A DNA stretch of 64,000 nucleotides from Erythrobacter litoralis (GCF_029760855.1 NZ_SOSI01000004.1:297456-361455); one strand, 5' to 3'; numbered from the stretch's first letter, positions 39,300 to 49,316 are shown. Notes: a model not told the origin generated them from the letters alone. Translations and numbers: made by a program.

Positions 39300-40529
39300 A
39301 TGAAAGGTCTGGTGCCGATCCTGATTGGTGGCGCGCTTCTGGCGGGCGCAGCGAGTGCCGTGTCGCAAGCGCCCGCACCTGCCCGGTCGACCATTGCCGG
39401 AGAAGCCGGCCGCGCCACGCTCGAGGCCGGGCTTCGCGATGCCCGGGCACGTCAACGCGCCGCGCAGCAATTGGCGGAACGCTTCGAACGAGAGACCGAA
39501 GGGGCGGAGCGTAGCGCCGAGAACGCGCTGCAGGCCGCAGCGGCGCTCGCGGCCCGGGTTCAGCAATCGCAGGCCGCCATCGAAGCGGCCGAAGCCGAGA
39601 TCGCCTTGATCGATCGCGAGCAGGCAGTGCTTCGCCGAGGCATCGCAGAGCGGCGCGCCCCTCTCCTGCGGCTGACGGCCGCCCTGCAGACCATGGCCCG
39701 GCGACCGGTAACGCTGTCCCTCCTCCAACCGGGTACGCTTCAGGATGTCGTCCATACTCGTGCCGTGCTGGCCAGCGCCGTCCCGGAGATCCGGCAGCGC
39801 ACCGCCGGCCTCCGGGCGGAGATGGACCGGGCCGCAACGCTTCGGCGGCAACGAAGCCGATCCTACATCGCGCTCCAAGAGGCGGAAGCGGAACTCAATG
39901 CGCGGCGCCGCGACCTTCTGGCGCGATCGGAGCGTGAACGTCTCGCGGCCCTACGATCCAGCGGAAGCGCGGCGCGCGAACGGACGCGGGCGCTGGCGCT
40001 TGCGGAAGAGGCCCGCGACCTCGATGGCCTGCTCGGACGTTTCGATGCGGACAATGCTCTGAAAGCGCGTTTGGCCGCCCTGCCCGGTCCTCTTCCCCGA
40101 CCGGTCGATCCGACCAGGCCGGGAAATGCCGCAACCGCGAATTTACGAAGCGCGCCGCCGGTCGCCAGCCAATCCGCCATTCGCCTGCCGGTCGCCGGGC
40201 CCATCGTGACCGGTTTCAATGAAGTCGGTGCAGGCGATGCCCGCAGTTCGGGCCTAGAGATTGCCGCGTCGCCCGACGCGCAGGTCGTATCGCCTGCAGC
40301 GGGGCGGATCGTGTTCGCCGGGCCCTACAGGGGCTACGGGTCCATCGTGATCATCGAACATGCCGGCGGCATGACCAGCCTCATCACTGGCCTTGCCGAT
40401 GTCGGCGTGGCTGTGGGACAGACGGTCGGCGATGCCTTCCCGCTCGGCACCGCCGCAGGGAATTCGCCGGTAGGGCTGGAGCTGAGACGCGGCGGCATCC
40501 CGGTCAACCCGATCGACTTCCTTCGCTGA
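39300..40529 (+). CDS. EnvC-like murein hydrolase activator (degenerate LytM)
   Basis: 409 residues. A signal peptide ([20 protein letters not shown]), a long coiled region (about 35-240) with Ala/Arg/Glu-rich heptads, and a C-terminal LytM fold. The zinc motifs are lost: SSGLEIA replaces H-x-x-x-D and VGLELRR replaces H-x-H, as in EnvC-type activators of amidases at division. It lies 18 bp after rlmH and is followed by the S41 protease. Confidence 0.92.
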
Positions 40530-40611
40530 GACGGGCGCGAAAAGCAGTGCGCGACTCATCTTTCATTCACCCCCGATGCGCGATAAACCGCAATCCAACG
40601 AAGGAACCTGC

Positions 40612-41952
40612 ATGAAGATCGCTGCATTCGCCCGTTCGGCCGCACTCGTAACCGCGGTTGCGCTCATTCCCGCGACCACGTCGGGCATGGCGCAGGTCGA
40701 TGCCAAAGCGGGACCGGAATTCGGCAAGCTGTTCGCGGTGTATCAGCGGATCAAGGCGAATTACGTCGAGACGGTCGACGACGACGTGCTGATCAAGGGC
40801 GCGATCGGCGGCATGCTCGCCGCGCTCGATCCGCATTCCAGCTATCTCGACGGCAACGATCTCGAACGGCTGGAGACGATGATCGACGGGAATTATTCGG
40901 GTCTCGGCCTTTCGGTCGTGGACGATGACGGCGCGGTCAAGGTCATCTCGCCCTTCAAGGGCAGCCCGGCGGACAAGGCGGGCATCAAGGCCGGGGACTT
41001 CATTACCCATCTCGACGGGCAACTGATCTACGGGCTCGAACTCGACGAGGCGGTCGCGCGGATGCGCGGCGAAGCCGGCACCAGCATCCAGCTCACCGTA
41101 TTCCGTCCGGGCCGCGACGAACCGCTCGAACTCGACGTGACGCGCGGTGTGATCGAACTCGAACCGGTCACGTGGGAATTGCAGGACGGCAATATCGGCC
41201 ACATTTCGGTGAACGAATTCTCGCGCGACGTCGGCGCCGACGTGTTCGGCGCGTGGAAGGACTTGCAGACGAAGGCGAGCGGACGGCTGAACGGGCTCGT
41301 GCTCGACCTGCGGCAGAATCCTGGTGGCTCGCTCGACGAAGCGGTGGCGCTCTCCGACCTGTTCCTCACCAAGGGGCAGATCGTAAGCCAGCGCGGCCGG
41401 ACGAAGGGCGAGACGATCACTTACGATGCGGAAACGATGTTCCGCGGCGACATCGCCAACGGTCTGCCGATCGTAGTGCTGATCGACGCGGGTTCCGCCT
41501 CGGCCAGCGAGATCGTCGCCGGTGCGTTGCAGGACCATCGCCGCGCGGTCGTGATGGGCGAGCGCAGCTTCGGCAAGGGCAGCGTCCAGTCGCTCTTGCC
41601 GCTGGGCCGCGATGCCGCCCTCAAGCTTACGACGGCGCGCTACTATACGCCGTCGGGCCATTCGGTGCAGGAAGGCGGGATCAAGCCCGATATCGCGGTG
41701 CCGCAGCTCAGCGATCCGGATCTGGCACGCCGCGCGAAGTACCAGATGCGCGAAAGTGATTTGCGCGGACATCTCGTCAACGAGATCGGGCTGGAAGACG
41801 ACAAGCTTACCGGCGACCTGAAGGACGATCCGCGCTTCCAGGTCACGGCAGAGGAATTGAAGGCGCAGGGCGTGGAAGATTTCCAGCTGAAATATGCCCT
41901 CGACACGTTGCGGCGCGCCTCGACCACCAAGGTGGCGGCGCGCGCGAAATAG
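40612..41952 (+). CDS. S41 family C-terminal processing peptidase (CtpA)
   Basis: 446 residues from ATG 40612 (AAGGA nine bases upstream). A signal peptide, a helical region, a PDZ domain (YSGLGLSVVDDDGAVKVISPFKGSPADKAGIKAGD) and the S41 domain with the Ser/Lys dyad in GSASASEIVAGALQDHRRAVVMGERSFGKG. It is a periplasmic protease. Being next to an EnvC-like factor is a widespread arrangement tied to envelope maintenance. Confidence 0.96.
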   Translation: MKIAAFARSAALVTAVALIPATTSGMAQVDAKAGPEFGKLFAVYQRIKANYVETVDDDVLIKGAIGGMLAALDPHSSYLDGNDLERLETMIDGNYSGLGLSVVDDDGAVKVISPFKGSPADKAGIKAGDFITHLDGQLIYGLELDEAVARMRGEAGTSIQLTVFRPGRDEPLELDVTRGVIELEPVTWELQDGNIGHISVNEFSRDVGADVFGAWKDLQTKASGRLNGLVLDLRQNPGGSLDEAVALSDLFLTKGQIVSQRGRTKGETITYDAETMFRGDIANGLPIVVLIDAGSASASEIVAGALQDHRRAVVMGERSFGKGSVQSLLPLGRDAALKLTTARYYTPSGHSVQEGGIKPDIAVPQLSDPDLARRAKYQMRESDLRGHLVNEIGLEDDKLTGDLKDDPRFQVTAEELKAQGVEDFQLKYALDTLRRASTTKVAARAK

Positions 41953-41968
41953 CGCTATCCGACCGGGC

Positions 41969-42451
41969 ATGACGGCAAGTCCCTCCGTGCGGCTGGCCCA
42001 AGGGCTGGCGCTGGCGATACCCGCCCTGCTTCTGGGCGGCGCATATATTTCGCAATATGTGTTCGGCCTCTACCCGTGCGAGATGTGCTGGTGGCAGCGT
42101 TGGCCGCATTTCGCCGCCGTGGGGCTGGCGCTTCTGTCGTTTCCGCTGAGGCCGACGAAGCTCTTCGTCGCGCTTGCCGCCGGAGGTATCCTCACGTCCG
42201 GACTGATCGGCGGATTCCATGCAGGCGTGGAATACGACTGGTGGGAAGGGGTCACCTCCTGCGCTGCGACGGCGAAGCTTGCGCCAGGGCAGAACGCGCT
42301 CGATGCGATCATGAATGCCCCGGTCGTGCGCTGCGACGAAGCGCCGTGGACCTTGTTCGGTATCAGCTTGGCCGGGTTCAATTTCCTCATCTCGAGCGTT
42401 GGAGCATTGGCCATCTTCTGGTTGCTGGCAAAGGAGCCGCGAAACCCATGA
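41969..42451 (+). CDS. disulfide bond formation protein DsbB family
   Basis: 160 residues with four membrane helices. CEMC (LYPCEMCWWQRWP) is the quinone-linked redox pair near the first periplasmic loop, and SCAATAKLA and VVRCDEAPW supply the second-loop cysteines, as in DsbB. ATG 41969; it overlaps coq7 by four bases. Confidence 0.92.
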   Translation: MTASPSVRLAQGLALAIPALLLGGAYISQYVFGLYPCEMCWWQRWPHFAAVGLALLSFPLRPTKLFVALAAGGILTSGLIGGFHAGVEYDWWEGVTSCAATAKLAPGQNALDAIMNAPVVRCDEAPWTLFGISLAGFNFLISSVGALAIFWLLAKEPRNP

Positions 42452-42975
42452 GCAGGAATTCCGATCACATCGCGCGCATGATCCGCGTCGACCAGGCGGG
42501 CGAATTCGGCGCAACGCGCATCTATGCAGGTCAGCTTGCCGTGATGGGCGATCGCGGACCGCACTCGTCCGAAATCGCCGGCATGGCCGAGCAGGAAGCC
42601 GGCCATCGCGCAAAATTCGATGCCTTGATGGCGCAGCGCGGGGTTCGCCCCACGCTGTTGCAACCGTTCTGGGATCGGGCCGGCTTCGCGCTTGGCGCCG
42701 TGACGGCACTGATCGGACCCGAAGCGGCGATGGCCTGCACCGCCGCGGTCGAAACCGAGATCGACGATCATTATTCGCAGCAACTCGACGCGCTGCGCGA
42801 CAGCGAGGAAGACGAGGAACTCGCGGACATGATCGAGGAGTTCCGCGAGGACGAGCGCGAGCACCGCGATGCGGCATTGGCGGCAGGGGCGGAAAAGGCC
42901 CCGGCCTATCCAGTCCTTTCCGGGATCATACGGCTCGGGTGCCGCGCCGCGATCAAGATTACCGAACGGATCTGA
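42448..42975 (+). CDS. coq7: demethoxyubiquinone hydroxylase Coq7 family
   Basis: 175 residues of ferritin-like di-iron monooxygenase acting late in ubiquinone synthesis. Metal ligands are in GEFGATRIYAGQ, EQEAGHRAKF, VETEIDDHY and REDEREHRD. Its start overlaps the dsbB-like stop (ATGA), linking quinone synthesis and quinone-dependent disulfide formation on one transcript. Confidence 0.95.
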   Translation: MSRNSDHIARMIRVDQAGEFGATRIYAGQLAVMGDRGPHSSEIAGMAEQEAGHRAKFDALMAQRGVRPTLLQPFWDRAGFALGAVTALIGPEAAMACTAAVETEIDDHYSQQLDALRDSEEDEELADMIEEFREDEREHRDAALAAGAEKAPAYPVLSGIIRLGCRAAIKITERI

Positions 42976-43065
42976 CAGGAACAAAGCGACGACTTGGCGC
43001 GCTTCACCAAGCGTTCACTGCGCTTGCTCCTAATTCGAATGCGCCGCCACGAAATCGAGGACACC

Positions 43066-43662
43066 ATGCTGAAATTCGCTTTGCCTGCCGCCCTTGCCGC
43101 CACCGGCCTTGCCGTTCCTGCTGCCGCGCAACAATCGGTAGAGACAGGCGACGACAGCTACAACATGGTTATCGTCTATGGCGATGATGCCTGCCCGGAA
43201 AGCACGGCGGATGTCATCGTGGTGTGCGCGCGCAAGGCGGAAGGCGAGCGTTATCGCATTCCCGAAGCGCTGCGTTATTCGGACAATCCGGCAAATCAGA
43301 GCTGGGCCGAGCGGGTGGAAAGTTTCGAAATGGTCGGGGCATTCGGCACGATGTCATGCTCGCCAGTGGGGGCAGGCGGCTTCAGCGGCTGTACTCAGGA
43401 AATGATCCGTGAGGCCTACGCAGACAAGGACGCCGCTCCGACTGTCCGCTTTTCGCAGATCATAGAAAACATACGGCAAGATCGCCTTGCAACCATCGAC
43501 GAGGACGCGGCTGCGACGCAGCGCGATGTCGAAATGATCGAGCGCGAATACATGCAGCGTCTCGAGCGGGAACGCGCGGCGGAATTGCCGGACGAGGCGG
43601 GTCAGACGCCGCCGACTGGCGAGCCGCTCGCGGTTCCGCCTGCCAATGCTGGAGACGAATAG
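43066..43662 (+). CDS. exported hypothetical protein
   Basis: 198 residues from ATG 43066. A clear signal peptide (MLKFALPAALAATGLAVPAAAQ) precedes a soluble domain with VIVVCARKAEGERYRIPEALRYSDNPANQSWAERVESFEMVGAFGTMSCSPVGAGGFSGC, a pattern I associate with sphingomonads but with no known function. A charged helical region and a Pro-rich tail follow. Four cysteines suggest disulfides. Confidence 0.88.
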   Translation: MLKFALPAALAATGLAVPAAAQQSVETGDDSYNMVIVYGDDACPESTADVIVVCARKAEGERYRIPEALRYSDNPANQSWAERVESFEMVGAFGTMSCSPVGAGGFSGCTQEMIREAYADKDAAPTVRFSQIIENIRQDRLATIDEDAAATQRDVEMIEREYMQRLERERAAELPDEAGQTPPTGEPLAVPPANAGDE

Positions 43663-43686
43663 ACTTCTGGGCTAACGCCCGACCCT

Positions 43687-44802
43687 ATGAAAATCCTCAC
43701 GGTTTTCGGGACCCGGCCCGAAGCCATCAAGCTCTTCCCGCTACTTCATGCCCTGCGCGACGATCCGCGCTTTGAGAGTCGCGTGTGCGTTACGGCGCAG
43801 CACCGAGAGATGCTCGATCAGGTGCTCGCCTTTGCCGGTATCGTCCCCGACCACGACTTAGGATTGATGCGCGATCGCCAGTCGCTCGATACGTTGAATG
43901 CGCGTATACTGGTCGAGGTCGGCGGCGTTCTCGAGGCGGAACGGCCCGATTGGGTGGTCGTACAGGGTGACACCACGACGGCATTTGCGGCGGCGCTCGC
44001 CGCGCACTACCACCGTATACCGGTCTGCCATGTAGAAGCGGGCCTGCGCAGTGGCGATCTCGCCAATCCGTGGCCGGAAGAAATGAACCGCCGCGCCATC
44101 GCCACCTTCGCCGCATTGCATTGCGCGCCGACCGGTCTCGCAGCCGACAATCTGGTGCGAGAAAGCATCGAGCGGGAGCGCATCCATATCACCGGCAATA
44201 CGGTTATCGATGCCTTGTTGTGGGCGCGAGAGCGGGTACGCGAGGCTCCGGAATCGACCCGGATCATGCGCGAGCTTGAACGCCGATTTGAAGGCCGCAG
44301 GATCGTCCGCATATCCGCGCACCGGCGCGAGAATTTTGGTCATATGCGTGAAATCGCTTCGGCCATCCGGCGGTTGTCGCAGAGGGACGATCTCGCGATT
44401 GTCTTCCCAGTTCATCGCAACCCTGCCGTGCGCGACGTCATGCAGGTTGAGCTTTCGGGACTGGATAACGTCGCGCTTATTGACCCGCTCGATTATCCGA
44501 ATTTCGTGCGCCTCCTCGATATCGCCCATCTTATGCTGACGGACAGCGGCGGCGTGCAGGAAGAAGCGCCCGCGCTCGGAACCCCGGTGCTGGTGATGCG
44601 CGAGACGACCGAACGGCCCGAAGCGATCGCGGCGGGTACGGCGCGGCTGGTCGGTACCGACCCGGAAAGAATTGTAAACGAGGTGACGCGGCTGCTCGAC
44701 GATTCCGAAACGCATGCCGCCATGGCGAGCGCGCACAACCCCTACGGCGACGGCCAAGCCGCATCGAGGATTTGTGACTTGCTGAAGGAGGCGCCGCGCT
44801 AA
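43687..44802 (+). CDS. wecB: UDP-N-acetylglucosamine 2-epimerase (non-hydrolysing) WecB
   Basis: 371 residues. KILTVFGTRPEAIKLFPLLHAL, VVVQGDTTTAFAAALAAHYHRIPVCHVEAGLRSGD and LTDSGGVQEEAPALGTPVLVMRETTERPEA are diagnostic. It makes UDP-ManNAc for polysaccharide precursors. No glycosyltransferase genes are nearby. Its stop is shared by overlap with the convergent epimerase. Confidence 0.96.
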   Translation: MKILTVFGTRPEAIKLFPLLHALRDDPRFESRVCVTAQHREMLDQVLAFAGIVPDHDLGLMRDRQSLDTLNARILVEVGGVLEAERPDWVVVQGDTTTAFAAALAAHYHRIPVCHVEAGLRSGDLANPWPEEMNRRAIATFAALHCAPTGLAADNLVRESIERERIHITGNTVIDALLWARERVREAPESTRIMRELERRFEGRRIVRISAHRRENFGHMREIASAIRRLSQRDDLAIVFPVHRNPAVRDVMQVELSGLDNVALIDPLDYPNFVRLLDIAHLMLTDSGGVQEEAPALGTPVLVMRETTERPEAIAAGTARLVGTDPERIVNEVTRLLDDSETHAAMASAHNPYGDGQAASRICDLLKEAPR

Positions 44803-45797
44803 CGGGCGTGGTAGTCGCGGAACCATTCGACGAAGCGGGGAACGCCTTCGTCAATGGAGACAGACGGCGCATAGCCAAGATCGTCCCTGATTGCATCGAC
44901 ATCGGCATAGGTCTTCTCGACATCGCCCGGCTGCATCGGCAGCATCTCGATTTCCGCCTCGCGCTCGCAAGCCTGCTCGATCAGCTCGATGACGCGGGTG
45001 AGCTTCTCGCTGCGATTGTTGCCGATATTGTAGAGCGCATGGGGTTTCACGCTCCCGCCGGCCTTTGGCGCGTCGTCGTCCTTCGGCGGGTTGTCGATGC
45101 AGGCGACCACGCCATTGACGATGTCGTCAATAAAGGTGAAATCGCGCCACATCTCGCCATTGTTAAACACTTTGATCGGACGCCCATCGAGGATCGCATC
45201 GGTGAACAGCCACATCGCCATGTCAGGCCGCCCCCAGGGGCCGTACGCGGTGAAGAAGCGCAAACCGGTGAGAGGGATGCGATAGAGGTGGGCATAGGTC
45301 TCGCTGATGAGTTCGTCGGCGCGCTTCGTGGCGGCATAGAGGGAGACCGGATGATCGACCCTGTCCTCCACCGCAAAGGGTAGTTTGTCGTTCCCGCCAT
45401 AGACCGAGGATGAGCTGGCATAGACCATCGGCAAGCCTCCGCGGTGCCGTGCGATCTCGAGTAGATTCACATGCCCCATCAGGTTCGAAGCGACATAGGC
45501 GCGCGGGTTTTCGAGGCTGTAGCGTACCCCGGCTTGCGCACCGAGATGGACGATGGCGTCGAACGCTTCGTCGCCCAGCGTTTCGTTTAGCGCGGTGGCG
45601 TCGGCAAAGTCGGCCTGGCGAAAGTGGAACCGGCCCTCGCCTGCCTGCTCGACGTTGCGCACGCGGTCTTCTTTCAGCGAGACCTGATAGTAGTCGTTGA
45701 GGCTGTCGATCCCCAGCACCTCGTCGCCCCGTGCGCACAGGCGGCGGGCGAGGGCAGCGCCGATGAAGCCCGCCGCGCCGGTGACGAGGACCCGCAT
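44799..45797 (-). CDS. NAD-dependent epimerase, UDP-glucuronate 4-epimerase-like
   Basis: 332 residues of extended short-chain dehydrogenase. Cofactor motif TGAAGFIGAAL, SSSSVYGGNDKLPF, catalytic YAATK, and RFFTAYGPWGRPDMA with MWRDFTFIDDIVNGV match UDP-glucuronate 4-epimerases. ATG 45797 shares one base with the fabI stop. It overlaps wecB's stop by four bases. Confidence 0.93.
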   Translation of the reverse strand: MRVLVTGAAGFIGAALARRLCARGDEVLGIDSLNDYYQVSLKEDRVRNVEQAGEGRFHFRQADFADATALNETLGDEAFDAIVHLGAQAGVRYSLENPRAYVASNLMGHVNLLEIARHRGGLPMVYASSSSVYGGNDKLPFAVEDRVDHPVSLYAATKRADELISETYAHLYRIPLTGLRFFTAYGPWGRPDMAMWLFTDAILDGRPIKVFNNGEMWRDFTFIDDIVNGVVACIDNPPKDDDAPKAGGSVKPHALYNIGNNRSEKLTRVIELIEQACEREAEIEMLPMQPGDVEKTYADVDAIRDDLGYAPSVSIDEGVPRFVEWFRDYHAR

Positions 45798-46606
45798 CAA
45801 CCCTTGTCGAGCGCGATGTCGGGCGCGTCTTCCTGCTTCATACCGACGACGTGATAGCCCGCATCGACGTGGTGCGTTTCGCCCGTCACCCCGCTGGAAA
45901 GGTCGGAAAGGAAATACAGCCCAGATCCGCCGACATCTTCGATGGTCACGTTCCGGCGCAGCGGCGAATTCAGCTCGTTCCATTTAAGGATGTAGCGGAA
46001 ATCGCCGATGCCGCTGGCCGCCAGTGTTTTGATCGGGCCGGCGCTGATCGCGTTCACGCGGATGTTCTGCGGGCCGAGATCGTTGGCGAGATATTGCACG
46101 CTCGTCTCCAGCGCGGCCTTGGCCACGCCCATGACGTTGTAATGCGGGATTACCTTCTCCGCGCCGTAATAGGTCAGCGTGAGGATGCTGCCCCCGTCGG
46201 GCATCATTGCCGCCGCTCGTTTCGCTACCGCGACGAGGCTGTAAGCGGAGATGTTCATCGTCATCAGGAAGTTGTCGAGGCTGGTATCGACATATTTGCC
46301 GCGCAATTCGTTCTTATCGGAAAAGCCGATGGCGTGGACGACGAAATCGATCGTCTCCCAGCGATCCTTCAGCGTGTCGAACGCGGTGTCGAGGGCATCC
46401 ATGTCGGACACGTCGCATTCGAAAATGAAGTCGCTGCCGAGCTGTTCGGCCAGCGGGCCGACGCGCTTCTTCAACGCTTCGCCCTGATACGAAAAGGCGA
46501 GCTCGGCGCCCTGTTCGCCCAGCTTCTTCGCGATGCCCCAAGCCAGCGACTTGTCGTTGGCAAGGCCCATGATCAGACCCCGCTTGCCCGCCATCAACCC
46601 GCTCAT
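45797..46606 (-). CDS. fabI: enoyl-[acyl-carrier-protein] reductase FabI
   Basis: 269 residues. KRGLIMGLANDKSLAWGIAKKLGEQGAELAFSYQ and the catalytic YYGAEKVIPHYNVMGVAKAALE (Tyr-x6-Lys) are FabI. It reduces enoyl-ACP in the last step of fatty-acid elongation and is the triclosan target. Its start overlaps the brkB stop by four bases. Confidence 0.97.
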   Translation of the reverse strand: MSGLMAGKRGLIMGLANDKSLAWGIAKKLGEQGAELAFSYQGEALKKRVGPLAEQLGSDFIFECDVSDMDALDTAFDTLKDRWETIDFVVHAIGFSDKNELRGKYVDTSLDNFLMTMNISAYSLVAVAKRAAAMMPDGGSILTLTYYGAEKVIPHYNVMGVAKAALETSVQYLANDLGPQNIRVNAISAGPIKTLAASGIGDFRYILKWNELNSPLRRNVTIEDVGGSGLYFLSDLSSGVTGETHHVDAGYHVVGMKQEDAPDIALDKG

Positions 46607-47625
46607 GCCGTATCCTTTTCCAATCTGATCTCGTGTTCCAGTTCGTCGCGCCGCCGGTTGTCTTCCTGCCCGATGAAGTTGATCTCCTCTTCGGGCGTTT
46701 CCGCAACGGCGGCGTTCAATTCAGCGCCGATAACCACACCCAGCCCGACAAGCCAGAAGAAGAACAGCGCAATCATGATCCCCGCAAGACTGCCATAGGT
46801 GAGGTCGTAGGTGAAAAAGCTGCGCAGCACGATCGGGAGCAGGGTCGTCACCGCGATCCACCAGACGGTGGTGAACAGGACGCCTGGCCATTTGGGATAC
46901 CGGCGGGTGCGATAATTCGAGGGCGTCAAGGTGTAGAATATGAGGTAGAGCGAACCGAACAGGCCGAAGGCCGGCACGATCCGGGCAAGGCGCAGGTCGG
47001 AGACGATATCGGCCAGTTGCGGGAAATACGCCTCGATCACCTGCTGCGCCGTCCCGATGACGACCTGCGCGATGAGCGACAGCATCAAAAGCAGCACCGC
47101 GCCGATGATCACCCCGCTCGACAGCAAACGGTATTTCCAGAACGCATGGGTCATTTCCGTCCCGTAAGCGCGGCGCAGGATGTCGCGAATACCTTCGATC
47201 AGGCTACCGACGGTCCACAGCGCGACGAATGCGCCCGCCCACAGAAGCCATCCGCTGCGTGCTTCGATCACCCCCCGCGCGACCGGTTCGATCACGTTGC
47301 CGACTATCGGCGGCAGGGCGAAGAGAATGGCATTGATCGTTGCCGCCCGTTCGCTCTCCTCGCCCACCAGGGAGAACAGCGCAGCGCCGAGTATAAAAAA
47401 CGGGAAGATAGAGAAGATCGCAAGATAGGCGAGATTGCCGGCGTGGATGAACCCATCGTTGAACGTCCCGATGGCAACCCGTTTGACGACCTCCCACGCC
47501 TTAGTGCCCGGACCTACCTTATCGACCACGCGGCCGCGAAACGTCTCGGCCTCCCTTCGCCGCGCTTCGGGCGTGAGGGAGCGGACTTCGCGGTCTTCCG
47601 GATTGGGAAGCTTGGGTTCAGGCAA
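46603..47625 (-). CDS. YihY/BrkB family inner membrane protein
   Basis: About 340 residues with six hydrophobic segments. GFIHAGNLAYLAIFSIFPFFILGAALFSL, SLIEGIRDILRRAYGTE and LFFTTVWW-type stretches (here VLFTTVWWIAVTTLLP) match the YihY/BrkB family of unknown transport role. The start is uncertain: TTG 47625 follows the dnaJ stop after one base and gives MPEPKLPNPED; ATGs at 47673 and 47688 lie inside dnaJ. Confidence 0.9.
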   Translation of the reverse strand: MPEPKLPNPEDREVRSLTPEARRREAETFRGRVVDKVGPGTKAWEVVKRVAIGTFNDGFIHAGNLAYLAIFSIFPFFILGAALFSLVGEESERAATINAILFALPPIVGNVIEPVARGVIEARSGWLLWAGAFVALWTVGSLIEGIRDILRRAYGTEMTHAFWKYRLLSSGVIIGAVLLLMLSLIAQVVIGTAQQVIEAYFPQLADIVSDLRLARIVPAFGLFGSLYLIFYTLTPSNYRTRRYPKWPGVLFTTVWWIAVTTLLPIVLRSFFTYDLTYGSLAGIMIALFFFWLVGLGVVIGAELNAAVAETPEEEINFIGQEDNRRRDELEHEIRLEKDTA

Positions 47626-47626
47626 T

Positions 47627-48613
47627 CTATGCCCCGAGGTTGCTCCGTGGGTCGCTTTCGTCCTTCCACCCATCGAGGCGCTTGGCAAGCTCCGCGAGGT
47701 CGGACGGCAGCTGGATCTCCAGCGTTACCAGCTGGTCGCCCCGCGTGCCGTTCTTGCGCGTGAAGCCCTTGCCCTTGAGGCGCAGCGTGCTGCCGCCATT
47801 CGTGCCGGGTTTCAGCGTCATCATGACAGGACCATCGACCGTCGGCACGCGGACCTTGCCGCCGTTCACCGCCTCATCGAGGGTGATCGGCAAGTCGAAA
47901 CGCACATCGTCGCCCTCGCGCCGGTACAGTTTATGACTGTCGACCGAGATGGTGACCAGCCCGTCGCCCGGGCCCGCCGGTCCCTGCTCGCCCTTGCCTT
48001 TGAGGCGCATCTGGGTGCCGTCCTCGACGCCGTTGGGCAATTTCAGATCGATCGTCTTGCCGTCGGCAAGGGTGATCCGCTGCGGGGCGAGCGTGGCGGC
48101 ATCGATGAACGAGACGCGCAGTCGGTACCCGATATCCGCGCCCTTTTGCGGCGGGGGCGGGCGGCGACCGGTCCCAGCCTGTCCGAACGGGCTGCCGCCG
48201 CCGGGCCGCGCGCCGCCGCCGCGTCCACCGAACAGCCCTTCGAAGATATCGCCGAGATCGACTTCTTCCGCGCCTGCTCCGCCGCCGAAACCCTGGAAAT
48301 CCTCCGCGCGAAAGCCGCGCTGGTTGCCCGCCCCGCCGCCGAAGCCGCCGCGATGGCCACCGCCGCCCATCCCGGCGAAGGGGTTAGTCGGATTCCCTTT
48401 CGCATCGATTTCGCCGCGGTCGAACTGCGCGCGCTTGTTCTTGTCGGAAAGAAGGTCGTAGGCGTTGGTGACCTGGCTGAACCGCTCGGCCGCTTTCGGA
48501 TTGTCCGTGTTGCGGTCGGGGTGCAGCTCTTTCGCCAGCTTGCGATAAGCGCTCTTGATCGCTTTCTCGTCCGCCGTGCGGGCAACGCCAAGAGTGGTAT
48601 AGGGATCGGCCAT
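47627..48613 (-). CDS. DnaJ/CbpA-type co-chaperone without zinc finger
   Basis: 328 residues. An N-terminal J-domain with HPDR (ELHPDRNTDNPKAAERF), a long Gly/Phe-rich linker (about 80-155), and the two C-terminal substrate domains (VTISVDSHKLYRREGDDVRFDLPITLDEAVNGG). No CxxCxGxG repeats, so it resembles CbpA rather than DnaJ proper. It heads the dnaJ-brkB-fabI-epimerase chain; it is divergent from pdxH by 82 bp. Confidence 0.95.
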   Translation of the reverse strand: MADPYTTLGVARTADEKAIKSAYRKLAKELHPDRNTDNPKAAERFSQVTNAYDLLSDKNKRAQFDRGEIDAKGNPTNPFAGMGGGGHRGGFGGGAGNQRGFRAEDFQGFGGGAGAEEVDLGDIFEGLFGGRGGGARPGGGSPFGQAGTGRRPPPPQKGADIGYRLRVSFIDAATLAPQRITLADGKTIDLKLPNGVEDGTQMRLKGKGEQGPAGPGDGLVTISVDSHKLYRREGDDVRFDLPITLDEAVNGGKVRVPTVDGPVMMTLKPGTNGGSTLRLKGKGFTRKNGTRGDQLVTLEIQLPSDLAELAKRLDGWKDESDPRSNLGA

Positions 48614-48695
48614 ACCGTGTTAGCTAGGTGCAACGCCGCAGGCGCGCAAGCTTGGCGCTTTCGTATTGCGTAAGGGCAGGATAGAGCCACGCATC

Positions 48696-49316
48696 ATGGA
48701 CCACGAAAGCGCCATTCCGCAAAGCGATCCGTTCTCACTGTTCGAAATCTGGTTCGGGGAAGCCAAGGCGAGCGAGCCTAACGATCCCAATGCCATGGCG
48801 CTTGCCACGGCGACCCCTTCGGGCCGCCCTTCGGTGCGCATGGTTCTGTTGAAGGAACGCGGGCGCGAGCTCGGCGAAAACGGCGGTTTCGTTTTTTATA
48901 CCAATGCCGAAAGCCGTAAGGGCGAGGAAATTCGCGCCAATATGCATGCTTCACTGCTGTTCCACTGGAAGAGCCTGCGCCGGCAAATCCGGATCGAAGG
49001 GCCGTTGGAGCAGGTAAGCGAAGGCAGGGCCGATGCCTATTTTCACTCGCGCCCGCTCGACAGCCAGATCGGCTCCGCTGCGTCCGACCAGTCGCGCACC
49101 CTTGCGGACCGTCAGATCTATGTTGACCGGGTCGAAGCCTTGCGCGAACGCTACGAAGGGCAGGATGCCATCCCTCGCCCCCCGCACTGGACCGGTTTCC
49201 TACTGACGCCCGAGCGGTTCGAATTCTGGATGGACCGGCCCAACCGCCTGCACGACCGCCGCCATTTCACCCGCGACGAGAACGGCGGTTGGGACAATAC
49301 GCTGCTCTATCCGTGA
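48696..49316 (+). CDS. pdxH: pyridoxamine 5'-phosphate oxidase PdxH
   Basis: 206 residues from ATG 48696. FMN- and PNP-binding segments include [38 protein letters not shown], and the C-terminal [17 protein letters not shown]...WDNTLLYP. It makes pyridoxal 5'-phosphate, needed by SufS. Its stop overlaps the CDF gene (GTGA). Confidence 0.97.
   Translation: MDHESAIPQSDPFSLFEIWFGEAKASEPNDPNAMALATATPSGRPSVRMVLLKERGRELGENGGFVFYTNAESRKGEEIRANMHASLLFHWKSLRRQIRIEGPLEQVSEGRADAYFHSRPLDSQIGSAASDQSRTLADRQIYVDRVEALRERYEGQDAIPRPPHWTGFLLTPERFEFWMDRPNRLHDRRHFTRDENGGWDNTLLYP

Noticed and set aside
43687..45797. A capsule or O-antigen locus
   Set aside because: Only two nucleotide-sugar epimerases are present, with no glycosyltransferase, flippase or polymerase.
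47435..48673. A 412-codon plus-strand frame opposite dnaJ and brkB
   Set aside because: The real genes on the minus strand have clear J-domain and BrkB motifs; this frame has none.
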